NCBI RefSeq assembly: GCF_003020585.1
Contig: NZ_PXUE01000002.1
Coordinates: 248,001-312,000 of the forward strand
Source of the DNA: Chryseobacterium aurantiacum
Lineage (GTDB): Bacteria > Bacteroidota > Bacteroidia > Flavobacteriales > Weeksellaceae
Length of the DNA stretch: 64,000 bases
Direction: 5' to 3'
Notes under the pieces: generated by a model
Seen by the model: the letters and a program-made list of their open reading frames with translations, nothing else
Database searches by the model: none
What the model was told of the DNA's origin: nothing
Part shown: positions 1-7,240 of the stretch, piece by piece
Layout of the letters: each line of letters opens with the position of its first letter
Numbering within the stretch: position 1 is the stretch's first letter
Program-made: the position numbers and the translations under genes

Positions 1-663
1 CCCTGATATGGGTGTAGAAGCATCCGGAACAATAGCAGAAGATGTATAATAATACTCATAACCACTTCCTGGGATGGTAGCAGGAGCTGTCCATGAAATA
101 GCAGCCGTATTTGTTGTTATATTATTTGAAATAAGGGCAGATGGAACAAAGCAAGTGGGAGCTGCAGGTTCAACTTTTAAACTGAAGTCTACAAAATTAC
201 CATTACTAAGTGTATTAGGACCACATGGATTGGGCGAACTATTAAGGTTCGTTCCGGTCTGTACTCTTATTCTGTATATTCCTGCGGCCTGACTTGGGGG
301 AATAAAGAATTCATCATCAACTGTTGAATAGGGAGATGTTCCTATTGGATTTTCATAAAAATCATTAAAATCTCCATTTGCATTCCAGTCTACCCAAACC
401 AATGATTTGGTACCGCCTCCGGCAAACTCCAAATGTACTTTCACCGTTCCTCCCGGATAAGAAGTTACTATATGACTTGCAGAATTATCTACATACCCCT
501 GGTACGCAGCCGCATCATAATACAAAGCTCCCTGATCCGAAAAAAATGCATTTTTTAAATAATAGGTAGTGGATGTTCCCGCAGCCGGTACACAATAGGT
601 TTGTGCATTCAGCGATAAAAACGGAATAAGTAAAATCATCCATAATAGATAATGCTTTCTCAT
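1..663 (-). CDS. Secreted GEVED/fibronectin-III adhesin-like protein, C-terminus beyond window edge
   Basis: An open frame runs without a stop from an ATG at 663-661 to the left edge, giving 221 residues of an unfinished protein. It begins with a signal peptide (MRKHYLLWMILLIPFLSLNA, cleavage before Gln21). Residues 60-165 resemble a GEVED domain: VWVDWNANGDFNDFYE followed by GIYRIRVQT and NFVDFSLKV, close to the usual G-x-V-x-D-Y ending. From about residue 170 a fibronectin type III repeat starts (PSALISNNITTNTAAISWTA). Proteins of this layout in Flavobacteriia are often exported by the type IX system through a C-terminal sorting domain, which would lie outside the window. The domain calls are by eye and no catalytic module is visible, so an adhesin-like or matrix role is inference. 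Confidence 0.8.
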   Translation of the reverse strand, partial: MRKHYLLWMILLIPFLSLNAQTYCVPAAGTSTTYYLKNAFFSDQGALYYDAAAYQGYVDNSASHIVTSYPGGTVKVHLEFAGGGTKSLVWVDWNANGDFNDFYENPIGTSPYSTVDDEFFIPPSQAAGIYRIRVQTGTNLNSSPNPCGPNTLSNGNFVDFSLKVEPAAPTCFVPSALISNNITTNTAAISWTAPATIPGSGYEYYYTSSAIVPDASTPISG

Positions 664-1047
664 TTTTTATTTTTTAGAGTTAAGAAATAGTATCGTACTG
701 TTAAAGAATTTATACCCTTAAATATGATTTCATATCTATCATTCCATCTGAATTTTGGTATTATAAAAGAGACAAAATAATCTCCTCTCCGACGTATCTT
801 TATTTATTAAATACCGATTGAATATGATTGTTTTTTTTACAACCATAGTATCAGATAAGTATGATAAATTCATCAAAATATCCAGATAAGTCTAATATTT
901 TCAATCAACTCAAAGGTTTAAACAATATTAGCGTTATATTTGCCCCTTATGAAGAGATTAGCTTGCATAATTCGTGCATTTTACAAGAATAAAAAATGTA
1001 AAAATCTAACATTCAAGTAATTAAAAATCAAGCTTAAAAAAAGGCAA
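664..1047. other. Divergent intergenic region with candidate promoter
   Basis: This A+T-rich stretch separates the leftward GEVED gene from the rightward AraC gene. On the plus strand a -7 element TATATTTG (TAnnTTTG) lies at 935-942, about 105 bases before the AraC start, without an obvious -33 TTTG. I see no small gene or stable hairpin. Confidence 0.4.
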
Positions 1048-2694
1048 ATGCCAGTAATATCTAAGAAAAAAAGGCTGAACAGAGCCTATTTTCCGGAAAA
1101 ATCACTGAAAAGTAATAGCTGGATATTATTTTTCATATCACTATTTCCGATTTTTATCAACGGACAGGAAGCTCCTGATTTTAGTATTTTAACAGATAAA
1201 GCTTTTCAAAAACTCTATCAAAATCCGGATGACTGTATCAGCTATTCACAAAGCCTTCTGATTAGCGACAAGAATCCTGATCATAAGATTATTCTCAGAA
1301 AAATTATTTCGCAGGCCTATGCTTTGCAGGGAAATTATGTTCAGGCGGTCAATATATCCAATCAGAAAGAAGATGAGAACCAAAATGAACACCTCTCCCA
1401 CTTCATCCAGTTATTTCGGGATTATAATCTGGCTGACCAGTATCAGAATTTAGGACTTTACACTCAGTCAAAAAAAATCATTACAGGAATACTGGATGAT
1501 CCTAAACTTTTAAAAAGCGTTCATGTAATGGAAAGAATGACCATTGCAAAGCTCTTTCAATTGCAGGCTATTAATTCCGGGGTTACCCGTGATTATGACA
1601 TCGCCATTCAATATCTTGATAAAAGCAACCTGTATCTTGACCAAAACAATGAGGAAAACAGAATTATAAAGCAGGAAAATATCATCTTTCGGTCTACATT
1701 TCTGATGAAGCTCAACAAGCTGGAAGAGTCCAAAAAACTACTGGATCAAGTAATACAGGATATAGAAAGCCATAGGGACCCCATTTTTCTTTCTGCATTT
1801 GCCTACGAAAGCCTTTCTCTTTATTTTTTTCTGAAAGGAGATTACCCAACCTCCTTGAAATTTCTTAATGAAGGATTTTCAAAAATTGAAAACCAGCCTT
1901 ACTATGACATGAAAGCCATTTTCTATGAATTGTTTGCAAAAAACTATCTGGCTCTCAATAACGATGAGAAATATCATTACTACAATAATCTTTATACTGA
2001 ACTAAAAACAAAGATCAACTCCAGTAAGAAGGAGGGAATACAATATATTGTAAAACTGGTTGAAACCTACCATCATAAAAACATTGAATTTCAGAAACAA
2101 ACTAAATTCAATCAGTTTCAAATCATTATGGTTATTATTCTGCTTCTTATTTTAGGTACAACAGCCTATCTTTTATATGTATCAGGAAGAAGTAAAGATC
2201 TAAGAAAGCAACTTGTTTTTTTTAAAAAGCTGATAGAAAGAGAAAAGGCAATGTCAGTTCAGGGAGAAAGGGTAAAAAATGAAATGCAGATACCCCCTAA
2301 AAGCCAGGAAAAAGATCCTCCTAAAATATCAAAAGAAAAAGAAGATGAGATTCTTCAGTCTCTAAAAGAATGGGAACAGACAGATAATTATCTGAACAAA
2401 AGTATGTCTATTGCTGTTCTTTCGGCCCAAATAGGAATCAATACAAAATACCTTTCAGAGGTTATCAACAATAATAAAGAGAAAAACTTCAATGGGTATA
2501 TTAATGAGTTGAGAATTAATCATATTGCCCATCTTCTAAAGACAGATCCTGCCTACCTCAATTATAAGGTAAGTTATCTTGCAGAATATTCAGGGTTTTC
2601 TTCACATGGAGCCTTTACCAACGTTTTTAAATCCGTAACAGGGATGTCCCCAAATACTTACATTCAGGAAATCATTAAAAATAAAAGATCATGA
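1048..2694 (+). CDS. TPR-containing membrane AraC-family transcriptional regulator
   Basis: The 548-residue product has a hydrophobic N-terminal segment (about residues 23-40), a tetratricopeptide-like helical region to about 340, one transmembrane helix at about 358-376, a charged linker, and an AraC-type double helix-turn-helix from about 452 to the end. The latter includes SIAVLSAQIGINTKYLSEVI and YSGFSSHGAFTNVFKSVTGM, the conserved second HTH and F-K-x-x-x-G-x-S-P signature. This TPR-TM-AraC layout is common in Chryseobacterium and Flavobacterium; the DNA-binding part should be cytoplasmic and the TPR part periplasmic. The ligand and targets are unknown. The stop overlaps the start of the next gene (ATGA), implying translational coupling to a related protein. 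Confidence 0.85.
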   Translation: MPVISKKKRLNRAYFPEKSLKSNSWILFFISLFPIFINGQEAPDFSILTDKAFQKLYQNPDDCISYSQSLLISDKNPDHKIILRKIISQAYALQGNYVQAVNISNQKEDENQNEHLSHFIQLFRDYNLADQYQNLGLYTQSKKIITGILDDPKLLKSVHVMERMTIAKLFQLQAINSGVTRDYDIAIQYLDKSNLYLDQNNEENRIIKQENIIFRSTFLMKLNKLEESKKLLDQVIQDIESHRDPIFLSAFAYESLSLYFFLKGDYPTSLKFLNEGFSKIENQPYYDMKAIFYELFAKNYLALNNDEKYHYYNNLYTELKTKINSSKKEGIQYIVKLVETYHHKNIEFQKQTKFNQFQIIMVIILLLILGTTAYLLYVSGRSKDLRKQLVFFKKLIEREKAMSVQGERVKNEMQIPPKSQEKDPPKISKEKEDEILQSLKEWEQTDNYLNKSMSIAVLSAQIGINTKYLSEVINNNKEKNFNGYINELRINHIAHLLKTDPAYLNYKVSYLAEYSGFSSHGAFTNVFKSVTGMSPNTYIQEIIKNKRS

Positions 2695-3821
2695 AATTAC
2701 TTACCCGAATTACTCTGTGTATGGTATTGCTATGTCAGATTCCATCTTATGGGCAAAAAATTTCAGATGATTCCCTGCTAAAAAAAGCCAATCAGGAAAT
2801 CTACAACAAGCCTGACAATGCAATCCGTATAGGGAAAAGGTTGCTTCAAAAAGAGAAAGATATTAATAAATCCATCAAAATCTATCTGCTTTTGTCTACT
2901 GCCGAAATTGCCAAAAGAAATTTTGACGAATCGCTCCGGTATATTCTAAAAGCCAGAGAACTTGTTCGGAAAACCAATGATCCGAAAGTACAAACCAGTT
3001 TTTTTATTTCGACCGCTGTTTTGTTCCAGCAGATGGAGCTTTACAGTAAAAGTCTTGAGACCCTGGATGAAGCAGACGAGTATTTGGCCAAGCTTCCGGA
3101 GGGGTTATCTTATAAATATTTTGAGACAGCCAGAAGCTATGCCTTGCGGGGAATGATCTATAAGAGCCAGTCTAACCCTGAAATTGCTCTCCAGGAATTT
3201 TTAATAGCTGTTAAAAATTTTGAAAAAGTAAAAGAGAAAAAGACCACTTATTTTAACCTGAGTATCATGTATTATAATATTGGATACTGTTATCTTAATC
3301 TGAACCAGCTAGAAAATGCAGAACCAGCATTCATAAAGTCAATGGATTTCGCCATTCTTATTAAAGCTAAAAGCCTGGAAGGTTTTGCCTTAAAAGGTAT
3401 GTCCGAAGTTCATAAACAGAAACATCAGAATCAAACTGCAATGGAGTTACTCATTAAGGCTCAGGAACTTGGGGAAGAATCGGGAGATCTTAGCCTCAAT
3501 GAGGGAATTTATAAGGAAATGGCTGATAATTATCTGGCCATGGGAGTACAGAATAAGTACCAGATATACAGCAAAAAGTATATTGAAACCCGATTTAAAA
3601 GAGAACAAAACGAATTAAGCTCTATCAACAATGCTATTGACGCCCATAACATCGAAACAGAGAGAAAAAGTAATGAAGTAACAGCCTACTATGATAAGCT
3701 CATCATTGCTTCAGTCATTATAGGTCTTGCTATTCTCACCATAATCGTTTTTATGATTTTAAAAACAAGAAAACGTAATAAAAACTATCAGAAAGAAATT
3801 CAGCAGCTTATCAGATCTTAG
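2691..3821 (+). CDS. TPR membrane protein, partner of upstream regulator, lacking AraC domain
   Basis: The 376-residue protein starts inside the stop of the preceding gene (ATGA overlap). It has a signal peptide (MKLLTRITLCMVLLCQIPSYG), TPR-like helices over most of its length, and a single transmembrane helix at about 337-357. The architecture matches the upstream regulator, but the chain ends about 20 residues after the helix in a basic tail (KTRKRNKNYQKEIQQLIRS) with no AraC helix-turn-helix. Only 54 bases separate its stop from a terminator, so no remnant HTH follows. It may have arisen by duplication and loss of the output domain and could modulate or heterodimerise with its neighbour; both ideas are inference. 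Confidence 0.75.
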   Translation: MKLLTRITLCMVLLCQIPSYGQKISDDSLLKKANQEIYNKPDNAIRIGKRLLQKEKDINKSIKIYLLLSTAEIAKRNFDESLRYILKARELVRKTNDPKVQTSFFISTAVLFQQMELYSKSLETLDEADEYLAKLPEGLSYKYFETARSYALRGMIYKSQSNPEIALQEFLIAVKNFEKVKEKKTTYFNLSIMYYNIGYCYLNLNQLENAEPAFIKSMDFAILIKAKSLEGFALKGMSEVHKQKHQNQTAMELLIKAQELGEESGDLSLNEGIYKEMADNYLAMGVQNKYQIYSKKYIETRFKREQNELSSINNAIDAHNIETERKSNEVTAYYDKLIIASVIIGLAILTIIVFMILKTRKRNKNYQKEIQQLIRS

Positions 3822-3875
3822 AAAGAGTATAGATTCTAGTCCTATATATGAATTAGAAAAAGAATCAAAATAAAA

Positions 3876-3897
3876 AATCCCTCTAAATTGAGGGATT
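3876..3897. terminator. Bidirectional hairpin terminator
   Basis: An 8-bp perfect stem (AATCCCTC / GAGGGATT) with a 6-base loop is flanked by an A-tract on the left and a T-rich tract on the right. It lies between the end of the TPR gene and the end of the convergent small peptide gene, so it can serve both. Confidence 0.75.
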
Positions 3898-3903
3898 GTA
3901 TTT

Positions 3904-4059
3904 TTAAAAATCAGGACATTCTAATGTCAATTGTTCCGCATAGCATTGAGGAATCGGACTGTTAGGGCAATGCATTGGCTTCGATCCCTGAGGACATATT
4001 TTTTGACTCCCTTTTACTTCCTTCAATTGATCTCTTGAAATTCTTTTCAAATTTTTCAT
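3904..4059 (-). CDS. Bacteriocin-like small peptide with leader-type N-terminus
   Basis: A 51-codon frame on the minus strand encodes a peptide beginning MKNLKRISRDQLKEVKGS. This resembles the short Lys/Leu-rich leader (MKNLKK-x-S-R-x-x-L-K-x-x-x-G) found on many small Chryseobacterium proteins labelled bacteriocin-like. A Gly-Ser pair at 17-18 could act as a double-glycine-type cleavage site, leaving a 33-residue core with four cysteines and several prolines (QKICPQGSKPMHCP...). A -7 box TATATTTG lies at 4090-4083, about 23 bases upstream of the start. No peptidase-transporter or modification enzyme is adjacent, so whether it is processed or secreted is unknown. Family recognition is from memory of the leader pattern. 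Confidence 0.7.
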   Translation of the reverse strand: MKNLKRISRDQLKEVKGSQKICPQGSKPMHCPNSPIPQCYAEQLTLECPDF

Positions 4060-4082
4060 GGTTTTGATTTTAGTTTAGGAAC

Positions 4083-4090
4083 CAAATATA
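4083..4090 (-). promoter_or_regulatory. -7 promoter element of the bacteriocin-like peptide
   Basis: The minus strand reads TATATTTG, a full match to TAnnTTTG, placed so that transcription would start about 18 bases before the peptide start. No clear -33 TTTG is seen. Confidence 0.5.
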
Positions 4091-4245
4091 ACAATAATTC
4101 TCTATACTAAGATTTAACATAAAAAAATATTTCCCTCTCGTAATATATTCCAGATTAGAGAAGAAATCACAAATCCCGGATGATATTGAAATATGGTAAA
4201 AGATGAAATATTTGTTTTTTAAAAATAAATTCATTATCTTGATGT

Positions 4246-4410
4246 ATGAAAAAAAGTGAACGTCAGGATAATATAACACACGCTGGCAAAATTAGTGAAA
4301 GAGCAAAAGCATTGGAAGTTCTTGAAAAAGCAAAGAAAACACAAGGTAAAATTACTTTTCTGCGACAAGGTGCGGGAAGAAACTTTAAACCAAAAAATGA
4401 GGATTTATAG
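4246..4410 (+). CDS. Small basic protein of unknown function
   Basis: A 54-codon frame encodes a lysine- and arginine-rich peptide (MKKSERQDNITHAGKISERA ... FLRQGAGRNFKPKNEDL). A plausible promoter, TTTG at 4211-4214 and TATCTTGA at 4235-4242 with 20 bases between, sits immediately upstream, so the transcript would have almost no leader. I do not recognise the family. The sequence is predicted helical with no hydrophobic segment, so a cytoplasmic or nucleic-acid-associated role is possible but unsupported. A terminator at 4561-4588 closes the region. Coding status rests on the promoter and clean frame only. Confidence 0.45.
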   Translation: MKKSERQDNITHAGKISERAKALEVLEKAKKTQGKITFLRQGAGRNFKPKNEDL

Positions 4411-4558
4411 ATCTCCAAAAGAATGCTTACTCCGTCAGTAACAATCTGCAAAACTATATAAAGAACAACGTTTAGACGCTGTTAATATGCATAAATTGAC
4501 AAAACTTCTGACTGGCAGTCAAAAGGTTATGGATCCAAATCCATACTTTCTACAATAA
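4397..4558 (+). pseudogene. Possible broken reading frame downstream of the small basic protein
   Basis: In the second frame, starting within the previous gene, an ATG at 4397 begins MRIYRSPKECLLRQ, followed by a TAA at 4439-4441. The same frame then continues protein-like (SAKLYKEQRLDAVNMHKLTK...) to a stop at 4556-4558, just before the terminator. It could be a gene interrupted by one stop, or chance. No family is recognised. Confidence 0.2.
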
Positions 4559-4560
4559 AT

Positions 4561-4588
4561 AAAAGCCATACTATAAAGTTTGGCTTTT
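4561..4588. terminator. Hairpin terminator between convergent units
   Basis: AAAAGCCA and TGGCTTTT form an 8-bp stem around a 12-base loop, followed on the plus strand by extra T residues. It ends the small rightward genes and lies just beyond the leftward MarR gene. Confidence 0.65.
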
Positions 4589-4593
4589 TTATG

Positions 4594-5085
4594 TTATAAT
4601 TTATTTGAATTTTTAAGTTGTAACGCTCTCTGATAAAAAGACTGATTCGCGATCTTTTCCTCTGTTTCATCAATGGCTTTTAATAGATTATTCTGATTAT
4701 CTGCAAGATCTCCTAATATTTGGGACATGAGTTCCCATACCGGCTTCATCTTTTCAATAAGCTCCTTTCCTTTCTGGGTTAAAAGGAATAATCTTTTGCG
4801 CTCGTCCTGCTTATCTTTTTTCCATTCTATAAGTTCCTGTTTTTCCAGTTCTTTAAGCAAGGTGATGGTGGATGGATGGGTATACCCAATTTCATTGGCT
4901 ATTTCTACAACACTTACCAGTTCCTTTTGATAAATGGTATAGATAACTGGAAACCATTTCAGCTCAAAATCAATTCCAAAGGCTTTGTAGATCATGGCTC
5001 CATCTTTTCTCAGCTGCTCACTGAGACGGTGTAACCTAGTGGATATGGCAAGAATTCCTGCTTCGTTAATTACATTCATATTCAA
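4594..5085 (-). CDS. MarR-family transcriptional regulator
   Basis: The 163-residue protein has a MarR winged helix: the recognition-helix region VVEIANEIGYTHPSTITLLK and the wing with the D-E-R-K-R-x-x-x-L-T-x-x-G signature (KQDERKRLFLLTQKGKELIE). Its start overlaps the stop of the upstream acetyltransferase gene by four bases, so both are on one leftward transcript. A 12-bp palindrome in the shared promoter is a good candidate for its operator, suggesting autoregulation. The effector is not visible. Confidence 0.9.
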   Translation of the reverse strand: MNMNVINEAGILAISTRLHRLSEQLRKDGAMIYKAFGIDFELKWFPVIYTIYQKELVSVVEIANEIGYTHPSTITLLKELEKQELIEWKKDKQDERKRLFLLTQKGKELIEKMKPVWELMSQILGDLADNQNNLLKAIDETEEKIANQSFYQRALQLKNSNKL

Positions 5086-5579
5086 TCTGTATGTAGATGA
5101 TAAAAAACATCGTCGGCACTCATTAATGGGAAACGAACCGGAAGTTCTTCTTTCTTAATTTTCACAAAATCATTCCTTTCATAGAAACGTTGGGCCGCTT
5201 TCAATACCGTTATGGTTCCCAAATATATATCGTTAATTCCTTTTTCTCGACAAAAAGACATTAATATTTCAAGTAAAATCTGAGCAATATTGAGTTCTTT
5301 TCCTCTAAATTCCTTTTTTACAAACATCTTTCTGATCGCTCCTGTCCTCTCATCAAACTTCACCAAGGCAATTGAACCCACCAGTTCACCATCTATAAAT
5401 GCTCCCCAGAAATTTCCTCCTGCTTCGTGATAAAAGCTTTCGATCTCTTTCAAATCGGGCTGATCATCTACAGTGATTGGAATATTGAATTCCTGTTGCT
5501 GAATTGTCAGAATCAGTTCAATGGCCTGTTCTGAGTACGAATTGTCTATCGATTGAATCTGTAGTTTCATAAGTGTCAT
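5082..5579 (-). CDS. GNAT-family N-acetyltransferase
   Basis: The 165-residue product has the GNAT fold pattern. Motif A reads IRKMFVKKEFRGKELNIAQILL (a variant of the acetyl-CoA-binding R/Q-x-x-G-x-G/A loop), then the conserved strand and helix YLGTITVLKAAQRFYERNDFVKIKKEELP. The substrate is not predictable. It is the first gene of a two-gene unit with the MarR regulator (ATGA overlap), so its substrate or product may relate to the regulator's signal. Two starts are possible, at 5579 or in frame at 5570 (MKLQIQSIDN). Confidence 0.85.
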   Translation of the reverse strand: MTLMKLQIQSIDNSYSEQAIELILTIQQQEFNIPITVDDQPDLKEIESFYHEAGGNFWGAFIDGELVGSIALVKFDERTGAIRKMFVKKEFRGKELNIAQILLEILMSFCREKGINDIYLGTITVLKAAQRFYERNDFVKIKKEELPVRFPLMSADDVFYHLHTD

Positions 5580-5592
5580 TATTAAAGTATAA

Positions 5593-5604
5593 AACTACGT
5601 AGTT
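5593..5604. promoter_or_regulatory. 12-bp palindromic operator candidate before GNAT-MarR unit
   Basis: AACTACGTAGTT is a perfect palindrome 14 bases upstream of the acetyltransferase start. Its symmetry, size and place are typical of MarR-type operators, so the downstream regulator is the likely ligand (inference). Confidence 0.55.
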
Positions 5605-5673
5605 AAATACATATATACAAATGAAAATTTTATTTTATCACAATTTTAACAATCCTTAAAAATTTAAAATAAA

Positions 5674-5703
5674 AAAACGTATGCCATTTCTGACATACGT
5701 TTT
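5674..5703. terminator. Terminator of the RND efflux operon
   Basis: A perfect 10-bp stem (AAAACGTATG / CATACGTTTT) with a 10-base loop follows the outer-membrane-factor stop by 24 bases in the leftward direction and ends in a T-rich tract on the minus strand. Confidence 0.8.
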
Positions 5704-5727
5704 TATGATACTGTATACAAGATACAA

Positions 5728-7143
5728 TTATTTCCAGCCTCCACCTAAAGCCTGATAAAGCTCTACTGCTGCTTTCATTTTATTGTATTGTGCATTGGAA
5801 ATATTAAGTTCCGCATTCAATGAATTAACACTGGCATTCAAAACTTCAAGATAGTTCGCCATACCATAGTTAACCAACTCCTGAGAATAATCTACAGATT
5901 TTTTGTAGGCATTCAGTTCTTTTTGCTTTAATTCAATAAATGAATCCTGTACAGAGAAAACTCTGATAGCATCAGAAACTTCTTTTCCTGCGGTAAGAAC
6001 AGTTTTTCTAAAATTCAGATAAGCCGTTTCCTGATTGGCAAGACTAACGTCATAATTGGTCTTGATTTGTCTCTTATTCAAGATCGGTTGTGCTAGCCCT
6101 GCTACTACATTCGCAAATAATGAATTGACGCTGAACAAGTGATCAATATCTACAGATTGAAGTCCTCCAGAGCCAGTAAGCTTTAATGTTGGATAAAACT
6201 GAGCTTTCGCAGCATTGGTTAATTCAAATGCATTCATTAAAGTGTACTCTGCTCTCATTACATCCGGACGATTAGCCAATAATTGAGTGGGATACCCAAG
6301 TTTTACATCGCTTGGAAGATTCTGTCCTTCTAGCGTAGATCTTTCAATAGTATGAGAGGATTCTCCCATCAAAAGACTCATTGTATTTTCCAGCAACTGA
6401 ATTTGTGTATCAATATCAATCAATAGAGATTTCGCATTGAAAACAAGCGCTTCACTCTGCTGTACAGCGACTTCTGTAAGAGATCCTGAAGCTTTCAAAG
6501 CTTTTGTTGTCTCTAAGTTTTTTTCACGAACCGCAATGGTTTCTGTAATGATCTTTTTCTGGGAATCAAAAGTAAGCAACTGATAATAAGCAGAAGCAAT
6601 AGAAGCAACCAGACTGCTTTTTACAGCTTTATGAGCCGCAACAGTTCCTAAATAAGTTGCCAGCTGTGCTTTTTCCTGTGCCTTTAGTTTTCCCCAGATA
6701 TCAGCTTCCCATCCAATAGTTCCTGTAATATCAAACTGATTGACATAACGCCTTTCTCCAATAATCTGCCCAAATTGGGTGTTGATAGACTGGGTTTGGA
6801 AGGTATAGTTGGGTCCAATGGATAGTGTTGGTTGATAAGCGGCTTTACTCTGTTTCAGATAAGCTTCTGCGGAATTAATACTTTGCAGCGCAATTCTAAT
6901 ATCCAGATTGTTCTCTAAAGCCTTGGAAATATGCCCCTGAAGGATCGGATCTGTAAAGATTTCTTTCCATGAAACATTGGCGATGGTAGCACTGTCTGAA
7001 GGAAGCATATCGGTACGGAAAAGCTTTTCGTCAACAACGTTCTTCGGTCTCTCATACTCTTTTCTGGCCATACAAGATGTGATGGCTCCCAGTATGATTG
7101 CTGAGAAAGTTATTCCTTTTATGATGTTTAATAAACTCTTCAT
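5728..7143 (-). CDS. RND efflux outer-membrane channel lipoprotein (TolC/OprM family)
   Basis: The 471-residue protein has a lipoprotein signal with lipobox ITSC (Cys24). Two internally related TolC-type halves follow, with features such as LDIRIALQSINSAEAYLKQSKA, GWEADIWGKLKAQEKAQLAT and NRPDVMRAEYTL that are typical of the NodT/OprM group. It should form the trimeric outer-membrane duct for the pump and adaptor encoded just upstream. A 97-base gap containing hairpin repeats separates it from the pump gene, which could set a lower expression level. It is the last gene of the leftward operon. Confidence 0.93.
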   Translation of the reverse strand: MKSLLNIIKGITFSAIILGAITSCMARKEYERPKNVVDEKLFRTDMLPSDSATIANVSWKEIFTDPILQGHISKALENNLDIRIALQSINSAEAYLKQSKAAYQPTLSIGPNYTFQTQSINTQFGQIIGERRYVNQFDITGTIGWEADIWGKLKAQEKAQLATYLGTVAAHKAVKSSLVASIASAYYQLLTFDSQKKIITETIAVREKNLETTKALKASGSLTEVAVQQSEALVFNAKSLLIDIDTQIQLLENTMSLLMGESSHTIERSTLEGQNLPSDVKLGYPTQLLANRPDVMRAEYTLMNAFELTNAAKAQFYPTLKLTGSGGLQSVDIDHLFSVNSLFANVVAGLAQPILNKRQIKTNYDVSLANQETAYLNFRKTVLTAGKEVSDAIRVFSVQDSFIELKQKELNAYKKSVDYSQELVNYGMANYLEVLNASVNSLNAELNISNAQYNKMKAAVELYQALGGGWK

Positions 7144-7167
7144 TGTTTAAAATTAAAAGTTAAAAAT

Positions 7168-7230
7168 TAGAAAATAGAGGTTAGAAGCAGAGCATTAGAT
7201 TATTTTCTAAGCTCTAACTTCCAACTTCTC
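7168..7230. repeat. Intergenic inverted-repeat cluster inside the efflux operon
   Basis: TTAGAAAATA at 7168-7177 is matched by its reverse complement at 7201-7210. Further purine-rich TTAGAAG/GAGGTTAG units and their complements (CTCTAACTTC) follow up to 7230. The same vocabulary occurs in the hairpin at 39385-39440, suggesting a dispersed intergenic repeat. It would form RNA structure between the pump and outer-membrane-factor genes. Confidence 0.5.
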
Positions 7231-7240
7231 TAATTCATTT

